Positions 17,670 through 26,111 of a DNA stretch of 64,000 nt are shown here, one piece after another. The DNA comes from Herminiimonas sp. (GTDB taxonomy: Bacteria > Pseudomonadota > Gammaproteobacteria > Burkholderiales > Burkholderiaceae_D). The notes beneath the pieces are model-generated. The model did no database searches, was not told the origin of the DNA, and saw only the letters and a program-made list of their open reading frames with translations. Within the stretch, counting starts at the first letter, position 1, and each line of letters starts with the position of its first letter. The DNA is taken from the NCBI GenBank assembly GCA_028292265.1, contig JAQGMR010000066.1, forward strand, positions 62,001-126,000, given 5' to 3'. A program made the position numbers and the translations under genes.

Positions 17670-18962
17670 TCAGTCGTGGTCCAGCAGCCGCTTGCGCATC
17701 TGCCTGACGTTCTTCCGGATGAGCCGGACGAGGCGTTCCGAAAGTACTTGCTGGTTCGGATCGAGGAAGGGATCAATCTCGTTCGCGGACATCGTTATGG
17801 CTGGGTCGACCTGGTCGGCCATCTCACCGGCGATCTTCGTGAGATAGCGCGGCGCCACGCCGAGCGAGCGCGCCAGTTCGAGGACATGGTCTGCAGACAT
17901 TTTCCCCGGCTCGGACTCGCCGCCAAGCGAAAACGCGAAGCGCGGGCCGAGGCCGGAATAGACCCGCGTGCTCATAAGGTCGTAAAACGGTGCAAGCCGC
18001 AGCCCATCCCCTGCCGCGAGCATGGCAAGATTCTTGGCATGCGAGTCGTGGTTGCCGACGTAAAGATTGAAAAACAGCCAGCGCAATAGATGGCGCCGGT
18101 CGGCCGCAGGCTGGACTGAATCCCCGAGGAGGTCGTAGCAGTCCTTGAAGCTTGGTCCGCCGTCGTGCTCGTATTTGGTGTCGGACGGTTTGCCGAGCAA
18201 TTGGCAAAAATCCGCCTGCCACAATCGATCCAGCCCGCCATCAGCCCGCACGACACGGTCATAGCGTTCAACCAGGCAAGCCTTCGTGACTGGCTGATAG
18301 AACGCATTAGCGGTCGGCAGTCCGCAAATTTTGGCTGCGCGCATGACCATGGTTTCATTGACCGCAGTCACGAACACGGGAATGTCGTGGCGAACCATGT
18401 CGGGCTTGAGGATATGCGTGGACGGCGAGGAACCCATCGGGCGCTTTGGCATGCCTTCCGGGCTGACCACGAGAAGCAGCTTGAACTGGGCGCCTGAAAC
18501 GGAAATGCGGGGTTCAGGCAGGCCGAAAGCGGCGGCCTCGATTGCCTTGCGCTTTCTTATCGACGTCGCATCGGCGTTGAGCAAGGCTTTGACCTGCTCC
18601 CAGTTGAGGTCCTGATAGACCGGATCCCCTGGCTGTTCGCCTTCCGGCAGCAGCACGAGGGCGCCCGCCGTATCGCCGCCCACCATGGCAAGCAACCCGA
18701 ATACCGAAGTCGCCTGATGGCGCACGCCGAGGTGCTTGCGCTGGTCGCCCTCTGGAAGCAGGTTTTCGAAAAATGCATGCACTTCCGGCATGGTCAATCG
18801 GCCCGGCGCGACCGCGATGCGCGGATGCAGCGGCTTCCGGGCAGCCCCTGCGATCCACTCGGCGGCGTATTCGAAGGACAAGGGATTGGTCGGGTACAGC
18901 GTGCCAACCCGGTCTTGCCCGGAGTAGGCCCACAGGCTGGCCGGAATGACTTTCTGGTTCAT
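17670..18962 (-). CDS. hipA: HipA-family serine/threonine kinase toxin
   Basis: 430 aa, close to the usual HipA length. The N-terminal subdomain carries FFENLLPEGDQRKHLGVRHQ. The nucleotide-binding region has SVSGAQFKLLL and STHILKPD. The catalytic segment NLYVGNHDSHAKNLAML and the metal-binding APFYDLMST are intact, so an active kinase is expected. HipA toxins phosphorylate aminoacyl-tRNA synthetases (GltX in E. coli) and induce dormancy. Its start overlaps the end of hipB by 4 bases (ATGA), giving translational coupling with the antitoxin made first. Confidence 0.93.
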   Translation of the reverse strand: MNQKVIPASLWAYSGQDRVGTLYPTNPLSFEYAAEWIAGAARKPLHPRIAVAPGRLTMPEVHAFFENLLPEGDQRKHLGVRHQATSVFGLLAMVGGDTAGALVLLPEGEQPGDPVYQDLNWEQVKALLNADATSIRKRKAIEAAAFGLPEPRISVSGAQFKLLLVVSPEGMPKRPMGSSPSTHILKPDMVRHDIPVFVTAVNETMVMRAAKICGLPTANAFYQPVTKACLVERYDRVVRADGGLDRLWQADFCQLLGKPSDTKYEHDGGPSFKDCYDLLGDSVQPAADRRHLLRWLFFNLYVGNHDSHAKNLAMLAAGDGLRLAPFYDLMSTRVYSGLGPRFAFSLGGESEPGKMSADHVLELARSLGVAPRYLTKIAGEMADQVDPAITMSANEIDPFLDPNQQVLSERLVRLIRKNVRQMRKRLLDHD

Positions 18963-19222
18963 TCCCCCCCACCTTTCCTGGTGATCATGACCTCGAGGCC
19001 GAGCTGGGCAAGTACGTCCAGCGCCTTCTGCATCTGGATCGTTTCCTTGCCCGCCTCGAGGTCAACCAGGAAACGGATGCCGAGCCCGGCCAGGCCGCTT
19101 ACGTCGGCTTGGGTCAGGCCTTGCCGTTTCCGGGAGGCAGCCACGATTGCGCCTAACTCGGACACCCGACGCACGGTAGCGGGCAAATCCGGATTCTTTC
19201 CAACCTGGGTTTTCCCTGCCAA
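18959..19222 (-). CDS. hipB: HipB-family antitoxin and autorepressor (XRE helix-turn-helix)
   Basis: 87 aa. The DNA-binding domain reads SELGAIVAASRKRQGLTQADVSGLAGLGIRFLVDLEAGKETIQMQKALDVLAQLGLEV, a classic Cro/CI-type helix-turn-helix. The frame opens with TTG at 19222, with GGGGG upstream as a possible ribosome-binding site; no ATG fits. It should neutralise HipA by binding it and repress the operon through the palindromes just upstream. It overlaps hipA by 4 bases. Confidence 0.92.
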   Translation of the reverse strand: MAGKTQVGKNPDLPATVRRVSELGAIVAASRKRQGLTQADVSGLAGLGIRFLVDLEAGKETIQMQKALDVLAQLGLEVMITRKGGGE

Positions 19223-19240
19223 TACGCGCCCCCGATAATA

Positions 19241-19258
19241 TTTACCCGATCGGGAATA
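19241..19258. promoter_or_regulatory. HipB operator-like site 1 (divergent)
   Basis: TTTACC-CGATCG-GGAATA around the self-complementary core CCCGATCGGG (19245-19254). It resembles sites 2 and 3 but is less symmetric. Its centre (19249.5) is exactly 50 bp from the centre of site 2. It covers the predicted transcription start of hipBA. Confidence 0.55.
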
Positions 19259-19286
19259 TTCTAGGTCAGCCAGGTTTTGAAGTAAA
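19258..19286 (-). promoter_or_regulatory. Putative sigma-70 promoter of hipBA
   Basis: The minus strand has -35 TTTACT (19281-19286) and -10 TAGAAT (19258-19263) separated by exactly 17 bases. The predicted start is near 19251, inside operator-like site 1, and the -35 box lies directly beside site 2. A bound repressor would flank and block RNA polymerase. Confidence 0.6.
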
Positions 19287-19288
19287 GA

Positions 19289-19310
19289 AAATTTACCGAT
19301 CGGTAAATTT
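19289..19310. promoter_or_regulatory. HipB operator-like site 2 (perfect 22-bp palindrome)
   Basis: A perfect inverted repeat with half-site AAATTTACCGA, centre 19299.5. It sits just upstream of the predicted -35 box of hipBA. The perfect symmetry and repetition at sites 1 and 3 make it a strong candidate HipB binding site. Confidence 0.8.
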
Positions 19311-19338
19311 CAAGCAAGTCGCATAGGTGACGCGCCAG

Positions 19339-19360
19339 AAATTTACCGCTCGGTAAATTT
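19339..19360. promoter_or_regulatory. HipB operator-like site 3
   Basis: Same 22-bp palindrome as site 2, with one central change (CCGCTCGG for CCGATCGG). Its centre (19349.5) is exactly 50 bp from site 2. It touches the stop codon of the AllA-like gene, so it also marks the border between the two operons. Confidence 0.78.
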
Positions 19361-19889
19361 ATAGTGTCGCTGGCCGAAGCACCCGCAGCACAACACCATC
19401 TGGCACCGCCAACTCCTGCGTATCCATCCGATAGCTGCCGCCCTCGATCACGGCGAAGCGGTCGCCATCGTTCAAGGCAATCAGCCCGTGATGCCAGCAG
19501 TTGCGATAGAGGCAAATGCCCTGCCCGGGAGCAGTGAGGAAGGCCTGCACGCGCTGCCAGTCGGGCGCATCCGTTCCCGGCGCGACCACCACGATGAAGC
19601 GCTGGTTGTTCAACGGCAGGAACACTTGGCTGGCGCGACGGTGCCGTTCGAGCCGGAACACCCGAAGCGGTAAAATGCGCGCTGCGGCAATGTAAAGGCT
19701 GAGCTTCGGGTCACCATCGGCGGGTTCACCACGCAGATCGAGACTCGCAATATCCGAGAAACGCTGCGTGCTGCCATCGTTGATCAGCTCTGGCGTCTTG
19801 CCGACCGCGTCGATCACCGTGCCGAAGCTGGAGAAAGCCGCCATGCCAGTGGCGTTTTCGAGCGTAATGCAGACCAGGTCGTGCGTCAT
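19359..19889 (-). CDS. allA: AllA-like ureidoglycolate lyase family protein
   Basis: 176 aa. Segments typical of AllA: FSSFGTVID at the N-terminus, PLRVFRLERHRRASQVFLPLNNQRFIVVVAPG, PDWQRVQAFLTAPGQGICLYRNCWHHGLIALN and FAVIEGGS. AllA splits ureidoglycolate into glyoxylate and urea at the end of allantoin breakdown. The ATG at 19889 matches the family's start; the frame is open further upstream. It is the last gene of the long minus-strand cluster, 31 bases after a livF gene. No other allantoin gene is present, so the real substrate may be another ureido acid or a pathway intermediate. Confidence 0.82.
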   Translation of the reverse strand: MTHDLVCITLENATGMAAFSSFGTVIDAVGKTPELINDGSTQRFSDIASLDLRGEPADGDPKLSLYIAAARILPLRVFRLERHRRASQVFLPLNNQRFIVVVAPGTDAPDWQRVQAFLTAPGQGICLYRNCWHHGLIALNDGDRFAVIEGGSYRMDTQELAVPDGVVLRVLRPATL

Positions 19890-19920
19890 GCCGCACAAGC
19901 CTTGCACATGCCGTAGCCCA

Positions 19921-20655
19921 TCAGAAATTAAGCCCAAGCCATTGCTTGACCTGCTCATGCAGGTCGCCCTGGAAATCTTCCTGCCGGCCGGACGCCGTAA
20001 TGCGCCCGAGACTCAGCACATGAATGCGGTCCGACATCTTCACGACGCGACGCACGTTGTGGTCTATCAGCAGGATTCCCATGCCGGCCTTGGCGAACTT
20101 CTCAATCCAGTCGAACACCCCCTCCGCCAATTTGGGTGAGAGGCCGATGCTCGGCTCGTCGATCAGGCACATCTTCGGCTGCTGCAGCCAGGCCTTGGCA
20201 AACTCGACCTGCTTCTGCTGGCCGCCAGACAAATCGCCGGCTTGCGCGCGGCGCTTCTCACGCACCGTCGGAAAGGCTTCCAGCGCTTCCTCGTAACGCT
20301 GCTTGACCACGCTGCCGTATCTGCCCGACCGGCCCTGGAGTGGCAGCAGCAGGTTCTCTTCCACCGTCAGGTAAGGAAACAAGCTGGACTCTTGCGGAAT
20401 GCAGCAAATGCCATGGTCGATGAGTTTGTGGGGCGCGACGCCGGCAATGTCCTGGCCCATGAAACGGATGCCACCGGCCTTGGGCGAGAGGAAGCCACAA
20501 ATGGTTTTGACCACCGTCGATTTGCCAGCGCCGTTCAAGCCGATCAATCCGCTAATCTCGCCGGCATGTACATCGAGCGAGACGTCGCGCAGCACATCGA
20601 TATCCTGCGCATAACCGGCCGTCACCTTGTCAACCGAAAGCAGGAGTTCAGACAT
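19921..20655 (-). CDS. livF: Branched-chain-type ABC transporter ATP-binding protein LivF (system 1)
   Basis: 244 aa ATPase. Walker A is GLNGAGKS, the signature is LSGGQQKQVEFAKAWL and Walker B is MCLIDEPSIGLSP. The ATG at 20655 overlaps the end of livG by 8 bases; an in-frame start at 20682 would lie deeper inside livG. With LivG, LivM, LivH and the receptor at 24900-26111 it forms a complete HAAT-family importer. Such systems take up amino acids, amides, urea or aromatic acids; an amidase gene embedded in the operon suggests an amide. Confidence 0.92.
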   Translation of the reverse strand: MSELLLSVDKVTAGYAQDIDVLRDVSLDVHAGEISGLIGLNGAGKSTVVKTICGFLSPKAGGIRFMGQDIAGVAPHKLIDHGICCIPQESSLFPYLTVEENLLLPLQGRSGRYGSVVKQRYEEALEAFPTVREKRRAQAGDLSGGQQKQVEFAKAWLQQPKMCLIDEPSIGLSPKLAEGVFDWIEKFAKAGMGILLIDHNVRRVVKMSDRIHVLSLGRITASGRQEDFQGDLHEQVKQWLGLNF

Positions 20656-21379
20656 GGCTTGAACTCCCGAGATACGCTTCAATCACCGGCGTGCTTTCAA
20701 GTACTGCGCGAGTCGGGCCGACGGCGATCACCTTGCCAAGGTTCATGCAGACGGAGCGCTGGCAAAGATCGACGACGATTGGCATGTCATGGCTCACGAG
20801 AATGAATGTTTGGCCTTGCGTGTTGCGGCGCCGGATGAAGTCGGCCATGGTTTCCCGCATCACTGGATGCACCGCGGCAAAGGGCTCGTCAAGCAGCGCA
20901 ATGCGGGGCGGCTCAATGAAACACATGCCGAATTCAAGCAGCTTGCGTTGCCCGCCGGAGAGCGAGCCGGCGTCGAGATACTGCACAGGCGTGAGCGTCA
21001 ATTCTTCCAGCAGCGCGCCGGCACGCAGTCCGGCTTCTTTCTCGGTCAGGCCCATGCCCATGCCCGCCACGAGCAAATTGTCGAACGAAGAAATGCGGGT
21101 GAAAACGCGGGTCATCTGGAACATGCGCAACAGGCCAAGTCGCGCCAGTTGCACGGTGCTGAGGTGCGTCACTTCACGACCGTCAAACCATACCTTGCCG
21201 CCGTCCGGTTTCAGAAAGCCGGAAAGCATGTTGAGCACCGTCGTCTTGCCGGATCCGTTCGGTCCGACCAGTCCCATTATTTCGCCGGCATTGACGCCAA
21301 AATCGACGCTGTCGACTGCAGCCACGCCGCCGAAATGCTTGGCGAGGCCTTCGGTCCTGAGCAGGCTCATTTCGCTCAT
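20648..21379 (-). CDS. livG: Branched-chain-type ABC transporter ATP-binding protein LivG (system 1)
   Basis: 243 aa ATPase with Walker A GPNGSGKT, signature LSGGQRKLLEFGMCF and Walker B RIALLDEPFAAVHP; the switch histidine is in LVSHDM. It overlaps livM upstream by 4 bases (ATGA) and livF downstream by 8, so the three are translationally coupled. It works as the second ATPase of the importer with livF. Confidence 0.92.
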   Translation of the reverse strand: MSEMSLLRTEGLAKHFGGVAAVDSVDFGVNAGEIMGLVGPNGSGKTTVLNMLSGFLKPDGGKVWFDGREVTHLSTVQLARLGLLRMFQMTRVFTRISSFDNLLVAGMGMGLTEKEAGLRAGALLEELTLTPVQYLDAGSLSGGQRKLLEFGMCFIEPPRIALLDEPFAAVHPVMRETMADFIRRRNTQGQTFILVSHDMPIVVDLCQRSVCMNLGKVIAVGPTRAVLESTPVIEAYLGSSSHV

Positions 21380-22395
21380 GGCGCCTCCCCGGATGCGCTT
21401 GCTGCCCTGGCTTCAGACGCCTTTACCGTGCGCAGCGCCTCCTCTTTTTCGCGACGCGCACTGGGCCGCCACGAGGTCGCCAGGCCCCACAGGCCGGTGC
21501 GGAAGAAGCGGGCGAAAATTATGACGACGATGGCAAACACGATCATCTGAATGTTGCCGACATCGCGCAGCCACTCGGAGGCGAGATAGACAATCAGCGC
21601 GCCAAGTACGGGACCTGTAAGCGTGCCGATGCCGCCGATCACCACCATGGAAATCACAATGCCGGTTTGCGCCAGCAAGCCAAGCTCCGGACTGACTAGC
21701 TGACTGAAGGTGCCGTAGAGCGAGCCGGCCAGGCCGCAGATAGCGCACGAGAGCGCAAAGGCAAGCGTCTTGTAGCGCACCACATCAATGCCACGGCTTT
21801 CGGCGCCGATTGCATCATCCCGAATCGCAAGCCAAAAGCGTCCGGTCCGGCCGCGCATCAGGAAGTACAGTCCGACCAGCGTGAGCAGCAACACCACCAG
21901 GAAAAGGTAGTAATAGCCGAGCCGGCTTTCCATGAGCGTTGGCACGTTCAAGCCCTGGTCGCCGCGGGTGAACTCATGGGAATTGCCGATCACGACGCGC
22001 GCTATTTCGGCGAACGACAGCGTGGTTAGGGACAGGTACGGTCCCTTCAGGCGCAGCACGACGCGGCCTAGCAGCCATCCAATAACGGCGGTGCCAACGA
22101 TGGCGGCTGGTATGCCGAGTGAGAGCGGCGTTTTCCAGTGGTAGTCGAGCAGTGCCGTTGCATAGGCGCCGAGCATGGCGAAGGCGGCAGGCGCGAGCGA
22201 GAACTGCCCGGTGAATCCGGCCAGCAGGTTCCAGCCGAGCGCCAGCATGGCGAAGTACATGCTCACAATCAGGATGCCAAGCGTGTACGAAGAGGTGGCT
22301 ACCAGCGGCGCAATGGCCAACAGGACCAGCAGCACCAGTGCGGCACGGAAGTCGGTGCGCAGTCGGTTCGACCAGAGGTTGCGGGTGGTACTCAT
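21376..22395 (-). CDS. livM: Branched-chain-type ABC transporter permease LivM (system 1)
   Basis: 339 aa inner-membrane permease. Family landmarks are YFAMLALGWNLLAGFTGQFSLAPAAFAMLGAYATALL, LRLKGPYLSLTTLSFAEIARVV and VISMVVIGGIGTLTGPVLGALI. The ATG at 22395 overlaps livH by 4 bases. The frame stays open another 127 codons upstream, but that part is antisense-like arginine-rich sequence inside livH and is not coding. The C-terminus continues for about 35 polar residues after the last membrane helix. Confidence 0.92.
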   Translation of the reverse strand: MSTTRNLWSNRLRTDFRAALVLLVLLAIAPLVATSSYTLGILIVSMYFAMLALGWNLLAGFTGQFSLAPAAFAMLGAYATALLDYHWKTPLSLGIPAAIVGTAVIGWLLGRVVLRLKGPYLSLTTLSFAEIARVVIGNSHEFTRGDQGLNVPTLMESRLGYYYLFLVVLLLTLVGLYFLMRGRTGRFWLAIRDDAIGAESRGIDVVRYKTLAFALSCAICGLAGSLYGTFSQLVSPELGLLAQTGIVISMVVIGGIGTLTGPVLGALIVYLASEWLRDVGNIQMIVFAIVVIIFARFFRTGLWGLATSWRPSARREKEEALRTVKASEARAASASGEAP

Positions 22396-23282
22396 ACTTC
22401 CCGTCCTTTCTCGCCGATCAATCCCTGAGGACGGAACAGCAGCACAAGGATCAGAACAATCAAACCGAAGGTGTCGCGGTAATCGTAGGAGACATAGACC
22501 GCGAAGAACGGCTCCAGCACGCCCAGCAATAACGCCGCCGCCATCGCGCCCCAGATCGATCCCATGCCGCCGAGCACAACGATGACGTAAGACTTGATGG
22601 CCGGGAAGGCCCCGACGTCCGGCGCCGGGTTGATCAGCGGGGCCAGCAAGGCGCCCGCCAGCGCGGCCAGCAATCCGGAAATGACGAAGATCATGCTGGT
22701 GGCGCGTGTGGCGTCGATGCCGGCCAGCGATGCGCCGAGACGGTTCTGTGCCACGGCCTGAATCTGCCGACCCCACAGCGAGCGCTTGATGAAGAGGGCC
22801 AACCCGACCAGCAGCGCAAGTGAGATGCCGGCGGCGATCAACTTCTGGCCATTCAACATGACCGGGCCGAAGGAAAAGCGCGCTGTATCGATTAGATTCG
22901 GGCCGCGATAGGGATATGGCCCGACGACCTTGTCGACCAGATTGATCAGCAGCAGCGAGAGGCCGAAGGTTACGACCACCGCATATTCATCCTTCATGAT
23001 GCTCCAGCTACCATAGCCGGCATACAGCGGGCGCATCAGCAACCGCTCGACCAGCCAGCCCAGGGCCGCACCGGCCACTGCCGCAATCGGCAAGGCGACC
23101 CAGGGTGAGACCCCAAGCTTCAGCGCGATCAGGACATAGGCATAGGCCCCCACCATGTAGAACTCGCCGTGCGCGAAGTTGACCACCTTGAGCACGCCAA
23201 AAATCATGGCGAGACCGACCGCCATCAAGGCATAAAAAAGCCCGAATATCAGGCCGTTTACAAACAGGTCAGCTTGAAGCAT
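22392..23282 (-). CDS. livH: Branched-chain-type ABC transporter permease LivH (system 1)
   Basis: 296 aa inner-membrane permease. It opens with the LivH hallmark NGLIFGLFYALMAVGLAMIFGVLKVVNFAHGEFYMVGAY and contains VVVLGGMGSIWGAMAAALLLGVLEPF. It overlaps the amidase gene upstream by 14 bases and livM downstream by 4. The tight overlaps place the amidase and transporter in one transcription and translation unit. Confidence 0.92.
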   Translation of the reverse strand: MLQADLFVNGLIFGLFYALMAVGLAMIFGVLKVVNFAHGEFYMVGAYAYVLIALKLGVSPWVALPIAAVAGAALGWLVERLLMRPLYAGYGSWSIMKDEYAVVVTFGLSLLLINLVDKVVGPYPYRGPNLIDTARFSFGPVMLNGQKLIAAGISLALLVGLALFIKRSLWGRQIQAVAQNRLGASLAGIDATRATSMIFVISGLLAALAGALLAPLINPAPDVGAFPAIKSYVIVVLGGMGSIWGAMAAALLLGVLEPFFAVYVSYDYRDTFGLIVLILVLLFRPQGLIGEKGREV

Positions 23283-24822
23283 GGCCGTCCTTTTGAATGG
23301 GAGGAGCCGACAGCCGCGCGCCCGACTGCGTGCGCCATGGCGCGAGGCGCTGCAGGCGCTCGGCTACGGCCAGCACCTGCCAGTCGGCGCCGCGGCGGCC
23401 CACGATCTGAATTGCGATCGGGACCCCGTCGGCACTGGTCGTCCACGGCAGCGACAGCGCAGGCAAGCCAGTGAGATTGAACGGCAGGGTCAATTGCGTT
23501 ATGGCGGTGTGCAGCGGATATGCATGCCCTTCAATGCTCACCGTTACTGCGTCAATTACCGGCGCTGGCGCGCGCAGTGTCGCGCAGAGGAAAAAATCGG
23601 CGTCCGCGAAGGCCTCGTCGAAGTTGCGAGCCAGGACGTTGCGCAGGCGCTGCGCCTTGACATACATGTGACCTGGCAGGAAGTTGCCGATCTCGAGCCG
23701 AACCCGCACGTCTTCTCCCAGCGTCTCGGGATGGTCGCGCAGTCGCTCGCCATCCACAGCAGTGGCTTCAGGGCAGATTGTCTGGAATTGCAGGGCTGGC
23801 GCCATGTCGGCGCCCTTAAGCTCGAGCCTGGAGCAGGCCGCTCCGTCCTGCGCGGCGGCCGCCATTGCCTGCTTCACCGCAGCCCGCACTTCGGTATCGA
23901 GCGGCTGGTCGAAGTAACCGCCGAGTTCCGCAATGCGCTTGCCGTTCAAGGAGCTGTATCGCCACGCGGGTACAGCCGGCAGGTCCGCCATCGCCGCGAA
24001 CAGCCTGGCGCAATCCTCCACAGTCGCGGCCATCGGGCCGACATGATCGAGCGAAGGCGCGAGGTCGGCGATGCCGCTTACGGGCAACACACCATAGCTT
24101 GGCTTCAAGCCCACGATGCCGCAACAAGCAGCCGGCACGCGGATGGAACCGGCGGTGTCAGTACCCACGGCCGCGACCGCCATGCCGGTGGCAATCGCGG
24201 CAGCCGACCCGCCGCTGGAACCTCCGGGAATGCGGTCTGGCGCGGCTGGATTGACGACACGGCCATAATGCGGATTGTTGCTGGTGATGCCGTAGGCAAG
24301 TTCGTGCAGGTTGGTGGTACCGACCACGATGCCACCGGCACGGCGAATGCGGCCTACTACGGTTGCATCATGTCCAGGGTCCGTGCCGCCGGCGCCGCTA
24401 CCGCAGGTAAGCGGGAAGCCGTTCACTGCCATAAGGTCCTTGATGGCAACCGGCATGCCGGCGAGGAGACCTGGTTTTTGCGCTTGTGCGGCGATGCTGT
24501 CCGCTATAGCGGGGGCGTTTTCAAGCGTAATAAAGATGTGCCAGTCGGGATGCGCCTGAGCCCGTTCGAGAGCATTGCGGGCGTCAAACGCTGGCGCGGC
24601 GCCTGCATCCGATTGCGGATGGGCCGCCGGGTCGCCGTCGGGCTCCAACAGGGCAACCGGCGTAGCGAGATAAGGCGGTACATTCGGCGAAGCAAGCGCC
24701 TGGAATGCATCGATTTCCGGCTGGTTGATTTCCAGCCGCGCGACCCATGCGTCCGCGCGATGAACGTGGCCGTGGCCGAGCCAGTCGGCAAAGCCGGCCA
24801 GCGTTTCCTTGAGTGTTGACAT
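23269..24822 (-). CDS. Amidase-signature family hydrolase
   Basis: 517 aa. The Ser-cisSer-Lys triad is intact: Lys in GMPVAIKDLMAVNG, cis-Ser in PGGSSGGSAAAIATG and the nucleophile in GTDTAGSIRVPAACCGIVGLKPSYG. The ATG at 24822 starts the conserved frame. It hydrolyses a carboxamide, but the substrate cannot be read from the motifs. Its gene overlaps livH and lies between the transporter and its receptor gene, so it probably acts on the imported compound. In a nicotinate cluster, candidates are nicotinamide or an amide intermediate; this is inference. Confidence 0.88.
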   Translation of the reverse strand: MSTLKETLAGFADWLGHGHVHRADAWVARLEINQPEIDAFQALASPNVPPYLATPVALLEPDGDPAAHPQSDAGAAPAFDARNALERAQAHPDWHIFITLENAPAIADSIAAQAQKPGLLAGMPVAIKDLMAVNGFPLTCGSGAGGTDPGHDATVVGRIRRAGGIVVGTTNLHELAYGITSNNPHYGRVVNPAAPDRIPGGSSGGSAAAIATGMAVAAVGTDTAGSIRVPAACCGIVGLKPSYGVLPVSGIADLAPSLDHVGPMAATVEDCARLFAAMADLPAVPAWRYSSLNGKRIAELGGYFDQPLDTEVRAAVKQAMAAAAQDGAACSRLELKGADMAPALQFQTICPEATAVDGERLRDHPETLGEDVRVRLEIGNFLPGHMYVKAQRLRNVLARNFDEAFADADFFLCATLRAPAPVIDAVTVSIEGHAYPLHTAITQLTLPFNLTGLPALSLPWTTSADGVPIAIQIVGRRGADWQVLAVAERLQRLAPWRTQSGARLSAPPIQKDGHASS

Positions 24823-24899
24823 GTTCGAACCGGGTGAGATGCACGCCCGCCCCGACAAACGGGACGGGCGTTGCTACGCAGAGAATCGTCAGCGACGGC

Positions 24900-26111
24900 T
24901 TACTTGCCCTTGACCAGCTTGCTCACGTCCAGTTTCTGTCCCGGGCCCTGGATAAGGTTGGACTTGGAAACTGGCTGGTTCACCTCGGTCAGCTGGTAGT
25001 TCACATACGGGATGTCAACCCACTGCTGGAACGTGTACCCCGGCTTGTCGGAGAAGTCGAAGGTGCCGCGGGCCCCATTGACTTTCATGGTTTGCATGGT
25101 CTTGATCAGCGCGGCGGGCTCGGTGCTCTTGGCCTGCTCGATCGCCGCGACAATCATCATGAGCGAATCCGCTGCCTGGAAAATCAACCGGTTAGGATCG
25201 TTCTTCGTGCGCTTCTTGTACTCTGCCGCGACATCGGTGCCGAGTTTTGGCATCGGCATTTGCGGATGATAGAGGCCAAAGGAAATCATGCCCTTGCCGG
25301 CTTCCTTCACGTTCTGCCAGAAGTCAGGATAGTCGGCCAGACCGGCGCCGTCATAGCTCCAGGTCTTGGCGCTCGGTGCAACGCCCTGCTCGTACAACTG
25401 GTTCATCAGGATGTAGGCGGCGGGCGGCAGCATGATGTTGACCACCATGTCGGGCGGGTTGGCCCGTTGCGCCAGGATGGCCGGGGTGAAGTCCTTGCCG
25501 GCACGGTCCAGCGTTTCATACTTGAAGTCGATATTGGGAGCCTTGGTCTTGATGATCTCGGCAATCAGCTTGGCCTGTCCGATGCCGTAGTCGGTGTTCT
25601 CGGCGAAGGCAACCACGCGCTTGACGCCCATCGCCGACATGGTTTCCACCATCGCATTCGAGACACGGGTGTTGTAGTTGGCCGGGTTGAAAACTTCCGG
25701 ATAGCCCTTCTTGCGGACCTCGTCCGACCAGCAATTGGTATTGACGTACGGGACATGCGCGCGGTGCGCAACTTCGATCTCCGCCAGGCAGACCGAGCTT
25801 TGATGTCCGCCGGCGATGGCGACGACCTTGTCCTTGGAAATCAGTTTATCGGTAGCGGCACGACCTTTCTCGGGTATGCCCTGATTGTCTTCGTAGACGA
25901 GCTTGATCTGGCGGCCAAGCACGCCGCCCTTGGCGTTGATCATGTCCTTGATGATCTCAACCCCGTCCTTGACCTGGGTACCCTGCACCACCGAGCCCGG
26001 CGGGGATTGCGCAATGCTGATGCCAATGGGGATCGGGTCGGCTGCAAAAGCGGCACCGCCGACGACTGCGCAAAGCACTGCGGGCAAAGCAATCAAACTG
26101 AACCGTTTCAT
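24900..26111 (-). CDS. Branched-chain-type ABC transporter substrate-binding protein (system 1)
   Basis: 403 aa periplasmic receptor of the Peripla_BP_6 type. The ATG at 26111 follows AGGAGACAG and begins a standard signal peptide (MKRFSLIALPAVLCAVVGGAAFA). The mature part starts DPIPIGISIAQSPPGSVVQGTQVKDGVEI and carries GVLGRQIKLVYEDNQG, the usual first-lobe segment. It is the receptor for the LivHMGF system directly downstream. The ligand is unknown. Confidence 0.9.
   Translation of the reverse strand: MKRFSLIALPAVLCAVVGGAAFAADPIPIGISIAQSPPGSVVQGTQVKDGVEIIKDMINAKGGVLGRQIKLVYEDNQGIPEKGRAATDKLISKDKVVAIAGGHQSSVCLAEIEVAHRAHVPYVNTNCWSDEVRKKGYPEVFNPANYNTRVSNAMVETMSAMGVKRVVAFAENTDYGIGQAKLIAEIIKTKAPNIDFKYETLDRAGKDFTPAILAQRANPPDMVVNIMLPPAAYILMNQLYEQGVAPSAKTWSYDGAGLADYPDFWQNVKEAGKGMISFGLYHPQMPMPKLGTDVAAEYKKRTKNDPNRLIFQAADSLMMIVAAIEQAKSTEPAALIKTMQTMKVNGARGTFDFSDKPGYTFQQWVDIPYVNYQLTEVNQPVSKSNLIQGPGQKLDVSKLVKGK

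Noticed and set aside
22396-22776. N-terminal extension of the livM frame
   Set aside because: The extra 127 codons overlap livH, are Arg/Gly-rich and have no membrane pattern. The ATGA overlap at 22392-22395 gives a natural start.
23281-24819. Long open frame (512 codons) on the plus strand
   Set aside because: It lies exactly antisense to the amidase gene, is rich in Arg/His and shows no domain. High-GC codon bias opens this frame.
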